Assembly (NCBI RefSeq): GCF_963676685.1
Contig: NC_092351.1
Location: 37,934,733 to 37,998,732 of the forward strand
Direction of reading: 5' to 3'
DNA from: Mytilus edulis
Lineage: Eukaryota > Mollusca > Bivalvia > Mytilida > Mytilidae
Length of the DNA: 64,000 nt
Part shown: piece after piece, positions 1 through 12,192 of the stretch
Layout of the letters: each line of letters starts with the position of its first letter
Position numbering within the stretch: the stretch's first letter is position 1
Notes under the pieces: generated by a model
What the model was told of the DNA's origin: nothing
The model's input: only the letters and a program-made list of their open reading frames with translations
The model's database searches: none
Program-made: the position numbers and the translations under genes

Positions 1-305
1 GACACTTTCAGTCGGAATTGAGAACGTGCTACTTCGAATAGACACAAAAATTAAGGCTGATTGAAAACGTCAATAAAAAATTCATGCATATTCCAGAGGC
101 CAATCCATATCACGCTTTATCGGACCACAGATGAATTATCACGTTGTGGTTGACGCCGTCACGTGGTGACCCCCTATGAGACCGTATGGGGTTAGTAAGT
201 TCAATATGGGGTTCATGACGCGTTAATGGCGACGTCATCTTTTAATGTTGTTGTGTTTCATTGTTTATTTTTCAACAAAACGCTGCAGAAAAAGTCCAGC
301 GTCCG
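1..305. other. Left flank of the giant element, no gene seen
   Basis: No open frame, splice pair or recognised repeat could be supported here. The inverted homology between the two ends of the giant element stops at about 306, so this stretch is probably host DNA or an older repeat outside it. Confidence 0.4.
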
Positions 306-446
306 ATAAATATAGAATAAGGGACTTATTGTTTTTGATACTGACTTTATCACAGTAAAATATCAGGTGAGCCCGAAGGGCGAGCCTGATATTTTCTGTG
401 ATAAAGTCAGTATCAAAAACAAAAAGTCCTTTATTCTGTTTATCGG
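303..446. repeat. Palindromic tip of the left terminus
   Basis: Two arms of about 70 bp pair around the short loop at 375-377 (gccc-gaa-gggc). The outer arm begins ccgataaa and the inner arm ends tttatcgg. The same hairpin is found at 28994-29134. A strong fold-back at each extreme tip resembles Foldback-type ends; whether it is bound by the transposase is inference. Confidence 0.85.
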
Positions 447-2522
447 TAATTTAAAAAAAAATTAAAAATCACTACAATAATAGAGTAAATAACAAACGAA
501 CTTCTTTTTCGCGTCGGATCACGGCGAATCACACTTGACGTCACAGGCTGCATTACGTCATTTGAAATTTTGTCACAGTGCAGTAAACATTAAACATGGC
601 GTTCTCTTGCACAAAGTATAAAGATTTGAAGGAATTATTGCATGTGTTTCATTAATATTCTGCTTTGGACATGACTCTAACGATGGCAAATATAATGGTA
701 GCATACCGGTAAGTCAAATTTCTGTATTTTTCACAAAGCATCAACATAGAGGGGGATAGGAGGGTTCCTGATCCCGAAATCCCGGCCCGTTTAAAAACAC
801 GAAATCACGAGGTCCCGAAAAGTTAGTTTAGCCTTTTTGAACGATTGATGTCAAAACGTAAACAAAATATGCATGAAAAAGCCGATAGACTTTTAAAAAA
901 AATGCGTTATCTATAATTGATATATTAAGTACATGACTAACATTATTATATTGTCCATGATGTTCCAATCCGAGTTTTTATGCATACAATACCAATACAT
1001 AGCCGGTTGGTGTTCCAAGTAGTTTTCTTTTTCTGTTTCTTGAGAAGTATTTGTTTTACCTGTTCAGTCACTATAAAGTGTTGCAATTCATATTTAAACG
1101 CAACACATAAATAGTGACCAAAAAGGTACCGCTATCGCATGAGAGAAGCTAGAAAATAATGGTCAATTTAAAGACAGATATTCATAGAACAAAGAACAAA
1201 AAAGTGAACTTATTCATTTGCCGATCTACATGTAGGATAAATTTTAAAAAGGGGGGTAACCGGGATCACCAAACTATACATGTATAAAGGTCTGCTTTGA
1301 CCTGAATTGTAGCCTTTATAAGCTAATAGGTGACTGACACGGGTCGCCTTCCCCTAAATTCACATAAGAAATTAAAGGTAACCACAAATTTCATTTTTCT
1401 GGTCCGTGTTGAAAATAGATGAACAAGACTTTGACAAAAGCAAGAATTATATTAAGCTAAAAGTTTAGTGACGTCTATTAAAATGTTTGAAATAATTATG
1501 AAGTAGGCAAGAAATGAGCTTGTTCAGATAATTTACAAATAACTTTAACAGTCACTCAGCTCCAAAAATGTCTCCTCACATAGTCCAAATAATCATGACG
1601 AAAAAATATAATAAACTTTCAAGACGTCATAATTATTTGGTAAGCGGAAGAAGGGATCCCGTAGACCGCCCTACGTCACGATTCATGAATTATGCATATT
1701 CTATTTATAGGCTATTTTTAAACGATTCGGAAAATACCAATGCTAAAAATAGAATTTTCTTAACATGTAAAACTATCTTAAAAAAACGATGCAAAATCAT
1801 TAACTTTCATGGAGAGTGGTAGAGGGTTATTTTCGTGGTACGTGATTGGGTTTTTTTATTTCACGTGCAACGTGTTTTTACTTTTTTATTTTACGTTCAG
1901 TCGTGCAAAACAGCGAGGTGTTCAACATGTTCTGCTTATGTAAATTTTATACGTGCTTCGTGATTCAAATGCTTATTTTGCGTGCTCAGTATTTTCCAAA
2001 AAAAAAAAAACACTAGACAGGGATCGTCCACATGGACAAGAACGAAATTGATATAATTTTGTTTCCGTGATAAGAAATGATAAGGCGGTCAGACCAATGA
2101 TGTTGTTCCTTTATTTGCATTTTTAAAGTTCAGAAGGTTCACCTTAAAGTCTTGATTTTTCGTGCAACGTTCATGACAGAAATTATTTCATGTTCAACGT
2201 GAAATGGTATCTTAAATAGGAATATGTTCCGCATTATAGTAGCATATATCATTGTGCCCTCATTAAGCAAATACATATTCCTTTTTAAGATATATATGAT
2301 ATTTCACATATATATGACACACAGTAGTGGTGCCTTAATTATGTTGTAAAGACTTGCAAATGTCCCATGCACGTCATCCCATGGCTTTGAATATACTATG
2401 GAGTTAATAATATTTTTATTATCTGCTTAATAGAGTACTTTGATGTAGGCAAATTGAAAAAAACATGTAGCTAACACGTTCTTAGAAACGAGACATTACC
2501 TTTACGGGGTGTGAGGGGGTGG
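306..2522 (+). repeat. Left terminal inverted repeat of the giant element
   Basis: It matches 27745-29134 in inverted orientation with interruptions. Two blocks are present only on the left: about 840-1560, and about 1820-2215, a stretch built of cgtgattcgtg/cgtgcaacgtg words that looks like a separate mussel repeat. A lone satellite unit (gggatcccgtagaccgccc, 1652-1671) is embedded in it and is also kept in the right copy near 28262-28285. Short frames across 1568-1822 have a mirror in the right copy, but I see no protein-level reason to call them genes. Confidence 0.75.
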
Positions 2523-2589
2523 TGATAGTGGGGGTGGGGGTGGGGATGCTGGTCTTCGTTTCCCCTGTTATTTGTTTATAATGAAGCTA

Positions 2590-4097
2590 CATGTTCTATT
2601 AGGGCGTTTTACGGGATCTTCTGGGCGGTCTACATGATCCCCTGTTGTCTGAACCTTATATTTCTAGTTATAGAACGTTCTATAGGATCTCCTATACATG
2701 TATTGTTTGTTTATTATGTATATAGCAAAGGACGTTCTACAGGATCCCCTGTTGTCTGAACATTATATATAAACTATAGAACGTTCTATAGGATACTTTA
2801 TTGTTTGTTTTTGAAGTATCTAATAGAGGAATTTTTTTTACGGGATCCCTTGGTCGGTCTGTGTGATCCCCTGCTTTCTCAACATTATGTATCTACTACA
2901 TGACGTTCTAAAGTATCCCCCGTTGTTTGTTTTTCAAGTATATACTATAGGGCGTTCTACACGATCCCCTGGTCGGTCTACGGGATCCCCTATTTTCTCA
3001 ACATAATATATCTACTATAAGACGTTCTATAGGATCCCCTATTGTTTGTTAATCAAGTGTAAATCTAAAGGGCGTTCTAAAGGATCCCCAAGGCGGTCTT
3101 CAGGATCCCTTGTTGTCTGAACATTATATATCTACTAAAGGTCGTTCTACAAGACCCCCTGTTGATGGTTTTTCATGTTTATACTATAGGGCGTTCTACA
3201 GGATCCACTGGGCGGTCTACAGGATCCCCATTTGTTTAAAAATATATATCTACTATAAGACGCTCTAAAGTATCCCCCGTTGTTTGTTTTTCATTTATAT
3301 ACTATAGGGCGTTCTACAGGATCCCCTGGGCGGTCTACAGGATCCCCTGTTTTCTCAACAAAATATATCTACTATAAGACGTTTAATAGGATCCCCTATT
3401 GTTTGTTTTTCATTTATATACTATAGGGCGTTCTACAGGATCCCCTGTTTTCTCAACATAATATATCTACTATAAGACGTTCTATAGGATCCCCTATTGT
3501 TTGTTAATCATGTATATACTAAAGGGCGTTCTAAAGGATCCCTTGGGCGGTCTAAAGGATACCCTGTTGTCTTTACATTATATATGTACTAAATGGCGTT
3601 CTATAAGACAAAACTACAGGGCTCCTATAGACCGACCCAGGGATTTTATGGAACACCCTCTAGAAGAAACATGTTGAACAAACAACAGAGGATCCTATGG
3701 ACCGACCCGGGGATTCCAAAGAATTCCCTATAGCAAATATGCGATTATTAAACAATACGGGGTCCTATAGACCGCTCAGGTAATCCTATAGAACAACCTG
3801 TTATAGATTCATGATTAACAACCAAAACAAGATCCTATAGACCGCCCCGGGGAACCTATAGAACGCCATATAGCAGATACACGATTATAACACAACAGGT
3901 GATCCTATAGACCCAACAGGGGATCCCATAGAACGCTCTCTAGTAGATAAATCTAGTGAATACATGATAACCAAACAATGGGAGCCTATAGACCGCCCCG
4001 GGGATCCTATAGAACGCCCTATACAGATACAAAACTATTAAATCACAGGGGATCATATCGACCGCCCATGGGCGCATACATATAACTCCCTCTAATA
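2590..4097. repeat. Subterminal satellite, left block, with orientation switch
   Basis: Tandem units of about 115-125 bp are built from a repeated box of the type gggatcctgtagaCCgccc / gggatcctatagaACgtcc. From about 2590 to 3600 the boxes read as ggcgttctacaggatcc; from about 3605 onward they read in the opposite sense as ggatcctatagaccgcc. The satellite starts directly inside the left terminal repeat, after a G-rich tract at 2507-2556. No gene: apparent frames simply translate the repeat. Confidence 0.85.
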
Positions 4098-4101
4098 TAT
4101 A

Positions 4102-5524
4102 TGTCGTGTACATTTTATTATTTTGTACAGGTTATTACTTGTACAAAATTTTCATACAAGTAATTACTTGTATGATGCCATCATACAGGTTATTACTTGT
4201 ATAAATATAATTGTACAAGTAATAACCTGTACAAATTTTGTGGAGAAAAAGATAATAACTTGTACAACTCATTATCTTCCGTATTTTTTGAAATTTATAT
4301 TGTGTTTGTTTTTCTGTTCTTATTTTCAAGTGTTTATCTGTATTATTGTTGAAATGTTAGAAGTTTACAGATGAACGAAGGACGCAAAGTAATGACATAA
4401 GCTCATGTGACATCTTATGCAAATTTAGCTAAACAGCTAGATTCCACGTAAATACGGACTTCTGGTGCAAAGTGACATGGTCGTTAAAAGCAAAAATAAA
4501 TTGGTACCCTTCATTCATTTATTTCAGCTCTGGCCAAATGAGTTTAACATGTTTAAGTTCTGTAATTACAATAGCCGTAAATTCCCTTCCATTATCACTT
4601 TGCAGTATATGTGGAGATCCCATAAGTAGAAAAAAAGTGGTCCTGGTAGTGCATGATCCACTTGTATTCTCCATTTGGAAATGACTGATAGTCAACAAGG
4701 TCTACTTGACAACGGGAATTAAAGTCTGTAGAAGTGATAGGACGAACAACTAATTTTGTGGTTGCAGTACGACTTTTCTTCAAAATACATTGTTCACACA
4801 TCTGAATGAAAATTCTGATAATTTCTCTGCTGATATTGGCAAATTGTTTTATTAACTCCTTGTATGTCTTGTGGGTGCCTCCATGGCCAATTCCAGAATG
4901 TGCAGTTCTAATGTTAATGGATAAAGTTCATCTACTGTACAATAGTAAAAAAAATGTCGCCTTTGCGAATGGGTTTTTCAATGCCTGCTACACTCAAAAT
5001 ATCATATTGCCTTATAGAGAAATATCTTTGAAGAGCAGTCTTTTTGGAACTTAATTTTGCTTTCTTTACATTCCCAATAGTCTCTCTGTATCTTTCACGT
5101 GTAAATAATGAATTATTAGAAGATTTATTATTGTCATCACACAATTAAATTATTTCATCATTAAATTTCTTTTCTATACTGTTTTCCATCTCTGCACTTT
5201 AGTTTTGACTACTTAAATGAACAGTTTTGCTCATATACTTGATATGTTAAATGTACTCACATATTGAGAGTTTATAACTTTAGGCAAAGTAATGAATTAT
5301 ATGTTAAAAGGGAAACAATTTGTTGTGAACTTCAAATAGGCCAATATAAAATAATGATTTGTACAAGTTATTATCTTTTTCTCCACAAAATTTGTACAGG
5401 TTATTACTTGTACAATTATATTTATACAAGTAATAACCTGTATGATGGCATCATACAAGTAATTACTTGTATGAAAATTTTGTACAAGTAATAACCTGTA
5501 CAAAATAATAACATGTACACGACA
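4102..5524 (-). mobile_element. Ginger-like DNA transposon inserted in the satellite
   Basis: Terminal inverted repeats of about 170 bp (4102-4275 and 5352-5524) begin TGTCGTGTACA and end TGTACACGACA. They contain nested palindromic blocks of ttacttgtac/gtacaagtaa. The element is flanked on both sides by TATA (4098-4101 and 5525-5528), a 4-bp target duplication. The interior carries a decayed integrase on the minus strand. TGT...ACA ends, a 4-bp duplication and a retroviral-type integrase fit the Ginger superfamily. Homology to the MITE at 10101-10578 is visible in the shared TGTYGTGTACA ends. Confidence 0.78.
4442..5144 (-). pseudogene. Decayed integrase (rve/KRBA2-like) of the Ginger-like element
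   Basis: Read on the minus strand in pieces. First comes a His/Cys zinc-finger region (SGIGHGGTHKTYKELI followed by MCEQCILKKS, the HHCC finger of retroviral-type integrases). Next is the start of the core with VDLVDYQSFPNGEYKWIMHYQDH around 4620-4710, supplying the first catalytic Asp. Then, in a shifted frame, HILQSDNGREFTA (about 4570-4630) supplies the second Asp, and the frame ends near WPELK before the region that should carry the catalytic Glu. About 25-30 codons between the two Asp motifs and the whole Glu segment are missing, so it cannot be active. Its closest relatives as I know them are the KRAB-A domain-containing protein 2-like integrases common in molluscs. Confidence 0.75.
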
Positions 5525-5528
5525 TATA

Positions 5529-8500
5529 CATAAAAAACAAACAACAGTCTAACCTATAGAACGTCCCATAGTAGATATATAATATTCAAACAACAGGGGA
5601 TCCTGTAGAACGCCCCTTAATTAGTATATACACATAAACAAACAATAGGGGATCATATAGAACGTTCTATAGCAAGTATATAATGTTCAAACAACAGGGG
5701 ATCCTGTAGAACGCCCTTTAGTATATACATAATAAACAAACAATATATAGGATCCTATAAAACGTTCTATAGTAGATATATAATTTTCAGACAAAAGAGG
5801 ATCATACTGTAGAACGCCCTATAAAATAAACACGAACAACACCAACAGGGGACCCTATAGAACGTCCTTTTTTTAGATATATAACGTTTAGAAAACAGGA
5901 GATCCTGAAGACCGCCCAAGGGATCATAAAAGCCTTATAGTATATACATGAAAAACAAACTACAGGGGGACCTATAGAATTTCCTTTCTCAGATGCTTAA
6001 TTTTTAACAAAAGAGGATCCTGTAAACCGCCCTGGGGATCCTGTAGAACGACCTATAGTATAAACATTCAAAACAATCAATAGGGGGTCTTATAGAACGT
6101 CCTTTAGTATATATATAATGTCCAGACAACAGGGGATTGTGTAGACCGCCCAGTGAATGAACAACAAACAACAGGGAATCCTATAGAACGTCTTATAGTG
6201 GATATATAATGTTGAGAAAACAGTGGATCCTGTAGACCGCCCAGGGGATACTGTAGAACGCCCTATAGTATAAACATGAACAAGAAACAACAGGGGACCC
6301 TATAGAACGTCCTATAGTAGATATATTATGTTGAGAAAACAGGGGATCCTGTAGACCGCCCTGGGGATCCTGTAGAACGACCTATAGTATAAACATGAAC
6401 AACAGGGGACCCTATAGAACGTCCTATAGTAGATATATTATGTTGAGAAAACAGGGGATTCTATAGACGCCCAGGGGATACTGAAGAATGCCCAATAGTA
6501 TAAACATGAACAACAAACAACAGGGGACCCTATAGAACGTCCTATAGTAGATAAATTATGTTGAGAAAACAGGGGATACTGTCGACCGCCTAGGGGATCC
6601 TGTAGAACGCCCTATAGTATACACTTGAAAAACAAACAACAGGGGATCCTGTAGAACGTCTTATAGTAGATATATTATGTTGAGAAAACAGGGGATCCTG
6701 TAGACCGCCTAAGGGATCCTGTAGAACGCCCTATAGTATACACTTGAAAAACAAACAACAGGGGATCCTGTAAAACGTCTTATAGTAAATAAATAATGTT
6801 GAGAAAAACTGGGGATCCTGCAGACCGTCCAGGGGATCCTGCAGAACGCCCTATAGTATAAACATGAACAACAAACAACAGGGGGCCCTATAGAACGTCC
6901 TATAGTAGATATGTTATGTTGAGAAAACAGGGGATCATGTAGACCGCCTAGGGGATCCTGTAGAACGCCCTATAGTATAAAATGAATGTAACAAACAACA
7001 GGGGGCCCTATAGAACGTTCTATAGTTGATATATAATGTTGAGAAAAAACGGGATCCGACAGACCGACCAAGGGATCCTATAGAAAATCTTATAGTATAA
7101 ACATGAAAAACAATCAATAGGGGGTCTTATAGAACGTCATTTAATATATATATAATGTCCAGTCAACAGGGGATCGTGTAGACCGCCCAGTGAATGAACA
7201 ACAAACAACAGGGGATCCTATAGAACGTCTTATAGTGGATATATAATGTTTAGAAAACAGGGGATCCTGTAGACCGCCCAGGGGATACTGTAGAACGCCC
7301 TATAGTATAAACATGAACAAGAAACAACAGGGGACCCTATAGTACGTCCTATAGTAGATATATTATTTTGAGAAAACAGGGGATCCCTTAGACCGCCTAA
7401 GGGATCATGTAGAACGCCCTATAGTATACACTTGAAAAACAAACAACAGGGGATCCTGTAGAACGTCTTATAGTAGATATATTATGTTGAGAAAACATGG
7501 GATCCTGTAGACCGCCTAAGGGATCCTGTAGAACGCCCTATAGTATACACATGAAAAACAAACAACAGGGGATCCTGTAAAACGTCTTATAGTAAATAAA
7601 TAATGTTGAGAAAAACTGGGGATCCTGCAGACCGTCCAGGGGATCCTGCAGAACGCCCTATAGTATAAACATGAACAACAAACAACAGGGGGCCCTATAG
7701 AACGTCATATAGTAGATATGTTATGTTGAGAAAACAGGGGATCCTGTAGACCGCCCTGGGGATACTGTAGAACGACCTATAGTATAAAAATTCAAAACAA
7801 TCAATAGGGGGTCTTATAGAACGTCCTTTAGTATATATATAATGTCCAGACAACAGGGGATACTATAGAACGTCTTATAGTGGATATATTATTTTGAGAA
7901 AACAGGGGATCCCTTAGACCGCCTAAGGGATCATGTAGAACGCCCTATAGTATACACTTGAAAAACAAACAACAGGGGACCCTATATAACGTCCTATAGT
8001 AGATCTATTATGTTGAGAAAACAGGGGATCCTGTAGACCGCCGAAGGGATCCTGTAGAACGCTCTATAGTATACACTTGAAAAACAAACAACAGGGGATC
8101 CTGTAGAACGTCTTAGAGTAAATGAATAATGTTGAGAAAACTGGGGATCCTGCAGACCGCCCTTGGGATACTGTAGAACGCCCTATAGTATAAACATGAA
8201 CAATAAACAACAGGGGACCCTATAGAACGTTCTATAGTAGATATATTATGTTGAGAAAACAAGGGATCCTGTAGAACGCCCTATAGTATACACTTGAAAA
8301 ACAAACAACAGGGGATCCTGTAGAACGTCTTATAGTAGATATATTATGTTGAGAAAACAGGGGATCCTGTAGACCGCCTAAGGGATCCTGTAGAACGCCC
8401 TATAGTATACACTTGAAAAACAAACAACAGGGGATCCTGTAGAACGTCTTATAGTAATAAATAATGTTGAGAAAACTGGGGATCCTGCAGACCGTCCAGG

Positions 8501-10096
8501 GGATCCTGCAGAACGCCCTATAGTATAAACATGAACAACAAACAACAGGGGACCCTATAGAACGTCTTATAGTGGATATATAATGTTGAGAAAACAGGGG
8601 ATCTTGCAGACTGCCCAGGGGATACTGTAGAAAACCCTATAGTATAAACATGAACAAGAAACAACAGGGGACCCTATAGAACGTCCTATAGTAGATATAT
8701 TATTTTGAGAAAACAGGGGATCCTGTAGACCGCCTAAGGGATCATGTAGAACGCCCTTTAGTATACACTTGAAAAACAAACAACAGGGGATCCTGTAGAA
8801 CGTCTTATAGTAGATATATTATGTTGAGAAAACAGGGGATCCTGTAGACCGCCTAAGGGATCCTGTAGAACGCCCTATAGTATACACTTGAAAAACAAAC
8901 AACAGGGGATCCTGTAAAACGTCTTATAGTAAATAAATAATGTTGAGAAAAACTGGGGATCCTGTAGACCGTCCAGGGGATCCTGCAGAACGCCCTAAAG
9001 TATAAACATGAACAACAAACAACAGGGGGCCCTATAGAACGTCATATAGTAGATATATAATGTTGAGAAAACAGGGGATCCTGTAGACCGCCTAGGGGAT
9101 CATGTAGAACGCCCTATAGTTTAAATGAACAACAAACAACAGGGGGCCCTATAGAACGTTCTATAGTTGATATATAATGTTGAGAAAAAACGGGATCCGA
9201 CAGACCGACCAAGGAATCCTATAGAAAATCTTATAGTATAAACATGAAAAACAATCAATAGGAGGTCTTATAGAACGTCCTTTAGTATATATATAATGTC
9301 CAGTCAACAGGGGATCGTGTAGACCGCCCAGTGAATGAACAACAAACAACAGGGGATCCTATAGAACGTCTTATAGTGGATATATAATGTTGAGAAAACA
9401 GGGGATCCTGTAGACCGCCCAGGGGATACTGTAGAACGCCCTATAGTATAAACATGAACAAGAAACAACAGGGGACCCTATAGAACGTCCTATAGTAGAT
9501 ATATTATTTTGAGAAAACAGGGGATCCCTTAGACCGCCTAAGGGATCATGTAGAACGCCCTATAGTATACACTTGAAAAACAAACAACAGGGGATCCTGT
9601 AGAACGTCTTATAGTAGATATATTATGTTGAGAAAACAGGGGATCCTGTAGACCGCCTAAGGGATCCTGTAGAACGCCCTATAGTATACACTTGAAAAAC
9701 AAACAACAGGGGATCCTGTAAAACGTCTTATAGTAAATAAATAATGTTGAGAAAAACTGGGGATCCTGCAGACCGTCCAGGGGATCCTGCAGAACGCCCT
9801 ATAGTATAAACATGAACAACAAACAACAGGGGGCCCTATAGAACGTCCTATAGTAGATATGTTATGTTGAGAAAACAGGGGATCATGTAGACCGCCTAGG
9901 GGATCCTGTAGAACGCCCTATAGTATAAAATGAATGTAACAAACAACAGGGGGCCCTATAGAACGTTCTATAGTTGATATATAATGTTGAGAAAAAACGG
10001 GATCCGACAGACCGACCAAGGGATCCTATAGAAAATCTTATAGTATAAACATGAAAAACAATCAATAGGGGGTCTTATAGAACGTCATTTAATATA
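5529..10096. repeat. Subterminal satellite, main block (4.6 kb)
   Basis: Units of about 118 bp each hold three variants of one box: gggatcctgtagaccgcc, gggatactgtagaacgccctatagta and ggaccctatagaacgtcctatagtag. These are separated by spacers such as aacatgaacaacaaacaac and gatatattatgttgagaaaa. Units are arranged in higher-order blocks: 6935-7117 recurs at 9883-10065 with the same translation, and the stretch from about 7130 recurs from about 9268. Frames of 60-80 codons on the minus strand are repeat read-through (recurring RSTGSP/GRSIGSP words) and not genes. Confidence 0.9.
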
Positions 10097-10100
10097 TATA

Positions 10101-10578
10101 TGTTGTGTACAAGTTGTAATGTTGTACAAATTATAATTTGTACAGAATTTTTGTACAAGTTATCAGTGTTTTGTGACCTGCTGAACAAAAATGGATGATG
10201 CAAGCACACAGTATTATGCTCCGCATACTTCTGTCAATTTTTCACAACTTCATGATACAGTCTAATACTGAGCATTGATACAAAAACATTATAAAACCAC
10301 ACAAAGATTTTGTATAGATATGAATATGGTATAAGGAAAAAAATAAAATTAGAATTTAAACCATTCAGGTATCCTCATTTCCAGTTTGAAGGCAATGATA
10401 ATAGCACTAAATGTTAGGCTGACGTATATTTTTTTGAATTGAAAACATTACACTGGTTCATTTTATAAGTTAAACTTGTATCACCTGTTGCAAGAAGGTA
10501 GGTGTCAAAAAACTTATAACTTGTACAAAAACCCTGTACAAATTATAATTTGTACAAACTTACATCTTGTACACAACA
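10101..10578. mobile_element. 478-bp MITE of the Ginger-like family
   Basis: Inverted ends of about 65 bp begin TGTTGTGTACAAG and end TGTACACAACA. Flanks are TATA at 10097-10100 and 10579-10582. The interrupted satellite unit continues in register on the other side, and an uninterrupted version of the same site is seen near 7138-7160, so the insertion and its 4-bp duplication can be read directly. The interior has no coding potential, so mobilisation would need an integrase such as the one decayed at 4442-5144. Confidence 0.85.
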
Positions 10579-10582
10579 TATA

Positions 10583-10985
10583 TAATGTCCAGACAACAGG
10601 GAATCGTGTAGACCGCCCAGTGAATGAACAACAAACAACAGGGATCCTATAGAACGTCTTATAGCGGATATATAATGTTGAGAAAAAAGGGGATCCTGTA
10701 GACCGCCCAGGGGATACTGTAGAACGCCCTATAGTATAAACATGAACAACAAACAACAGGGGACCCTATAGAACGTCTTATAGTAGATATATTATGTTGA
10801 GAAAACAGGGGATCCCACAGACCGACCAAGGGATCCAGTAGAGAGTCATCTAGTATACACATGATAAACAAACAGGGGATTCTATAGAACGTTCTATAGT
10901 TTATATATAATGTTTAGAAAACAGGGGATCTGGAGAACACGCCCTTTAGTATATACATTATAAACAAACAATATGGGATCCTATA
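10583..10985. repeat. Subterminal satellite, last left block
   Basis: This continues the satellite interrupted by the MITE, in the same orientation as 5529-10096. It decays after about 10985 into unique AT-rich DNA. From there to 11816 I see no gene; a short word group at 11231-11285 weakly resembles the reverse complement of 26605-26650. Confidence 0.85.
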
Positions 10986-11816
10986 TATACTTTTTCCCAA
11001 AATTACAGGGCCCATAAAGGGCATAAAATCAGATACAATTGATTTACATAATTGGTAACAACAACAATTATAGAGGCATATACATATATATTTGGAATAT
11101 AAGCATTGGTCAGAATCAAGCCAAAAACCACATATATATTGTGAATAAATGAAGAATAAAATTACATTATATATGTATTTATTCTCAAATTGTTTACTTG
11201 ACTTAGTGTCAGTTTTCATACCTGATCTCCTTAAGAGGCTGTCCATTTGAAAACCAGGCAAGGGATGCATAAATGTTGGCACATTAAATTTTCTTGAAAT
11301 TAGTTTTTTTGCATTAAATGTCCTTGTCATTAGATGTAACAAATGGTGTGTATTTATTATTTGGATGAAAGTTTGATATAGTCTAAAAATTTGGGATGTT
11401 TTAGTACCTGGTTTTACCCTTTATGTCCATTGTAAAAGTGCAATTTTTAAAATTGTTTTTTTTTTGTTCCACATTTATTTGAAAGGTAAAAATTGTTTAA
11501 ATAGTAAGATAAATGTGTAATTCATACTATTAAACTAAAAAAATATTGGGATCTACATTATTAGTGCCTATTTCTTTGTTTGAAATATATCATAAAACTA
11601 GTATCTGGATTACCTCCCTTTGAATACCAGTGGGAATATTTTCAATGAATATGTTATTTTGTCAATAAAATATTACAATTAATATTCTATCAATGATAAT
11701 AAATTACAATATTGGGGAAAACACACAAAGACTGTGATAAAACTCTTTTTATTGAAAAAATAAATTAAAAAAATATATTTACTGCGGATTCATTTACTGC
11801 ATTTGTATACAAGAAA

Positions 11817-12192
11817 ATGGAGGGAATAAATGACTCCTGCAGTTTCAGCAGGTTAGGAGATTGTTCTGGCCATATCATCCATTTTCTTGATTGCCAGAAA
11901 GATGTTGTTGCCCACCTTAGATATCTAAAAGTGTGTACTACAGGTTCAAATGTAAATGAGCAGGATCTGATACTGTATCGCGCCGGATTGTTTGATGTTG
12001 ATGCAGCCTGCAGGCAATTACTACTGATTTGCCAAGCCCATAGAGATTCTCTTGGGACTTACTGGAAAACAAACAGTTCGAAATGTGCCTATCCAGTCCA
12101 TTCATCAAAGTGTAAAGGAGATAGAGCCATTGACTTTAAAACTTCAAAAGAACTATTTTTCTTGTATCAATCCTTGATACCTGTTGGAAGTG
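11817..12192 (+). CDS. Exon 1: Cys/His-rich N-terminal domain
   Basis: Encodes residues 1-125 and the first base of codon 126, with donor TG|gtaagt. Paired metal-ligand candidates are visible: C8 and C16, a LDCQK-H-C set, then LLLICQAHRD followed by SSKCAYPVHSSKCKG. Together with CKPC at the start of exon 2 (14779-14892) they suggest a zinc-binding module, possibly the DNA-recognition domain. The fold is not one I can name. Confidence 0.75.

Noticed and set aside
4123..5503. Mirror-image frames in the TIRs of the Ginger-like element
   Set aside because: They are read-through of the inverted repeats (ttacttgtac blocks), not genes.
6090..10871. Minus-strand frames of 60-80 codons with recurring RSTGSP/GRSIGSP words
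   Set aside because: They translate the satellite unit itself; the repetition is of DNA, with no start context, splice sites or family signal.
10914..11342. 142-codon minus-strand frame
   Set aside because: Composition follows AT-rich DNA and the satellite edge; no motif, no splice context; its partial resemblance to 26605-26650 is at DNA level.
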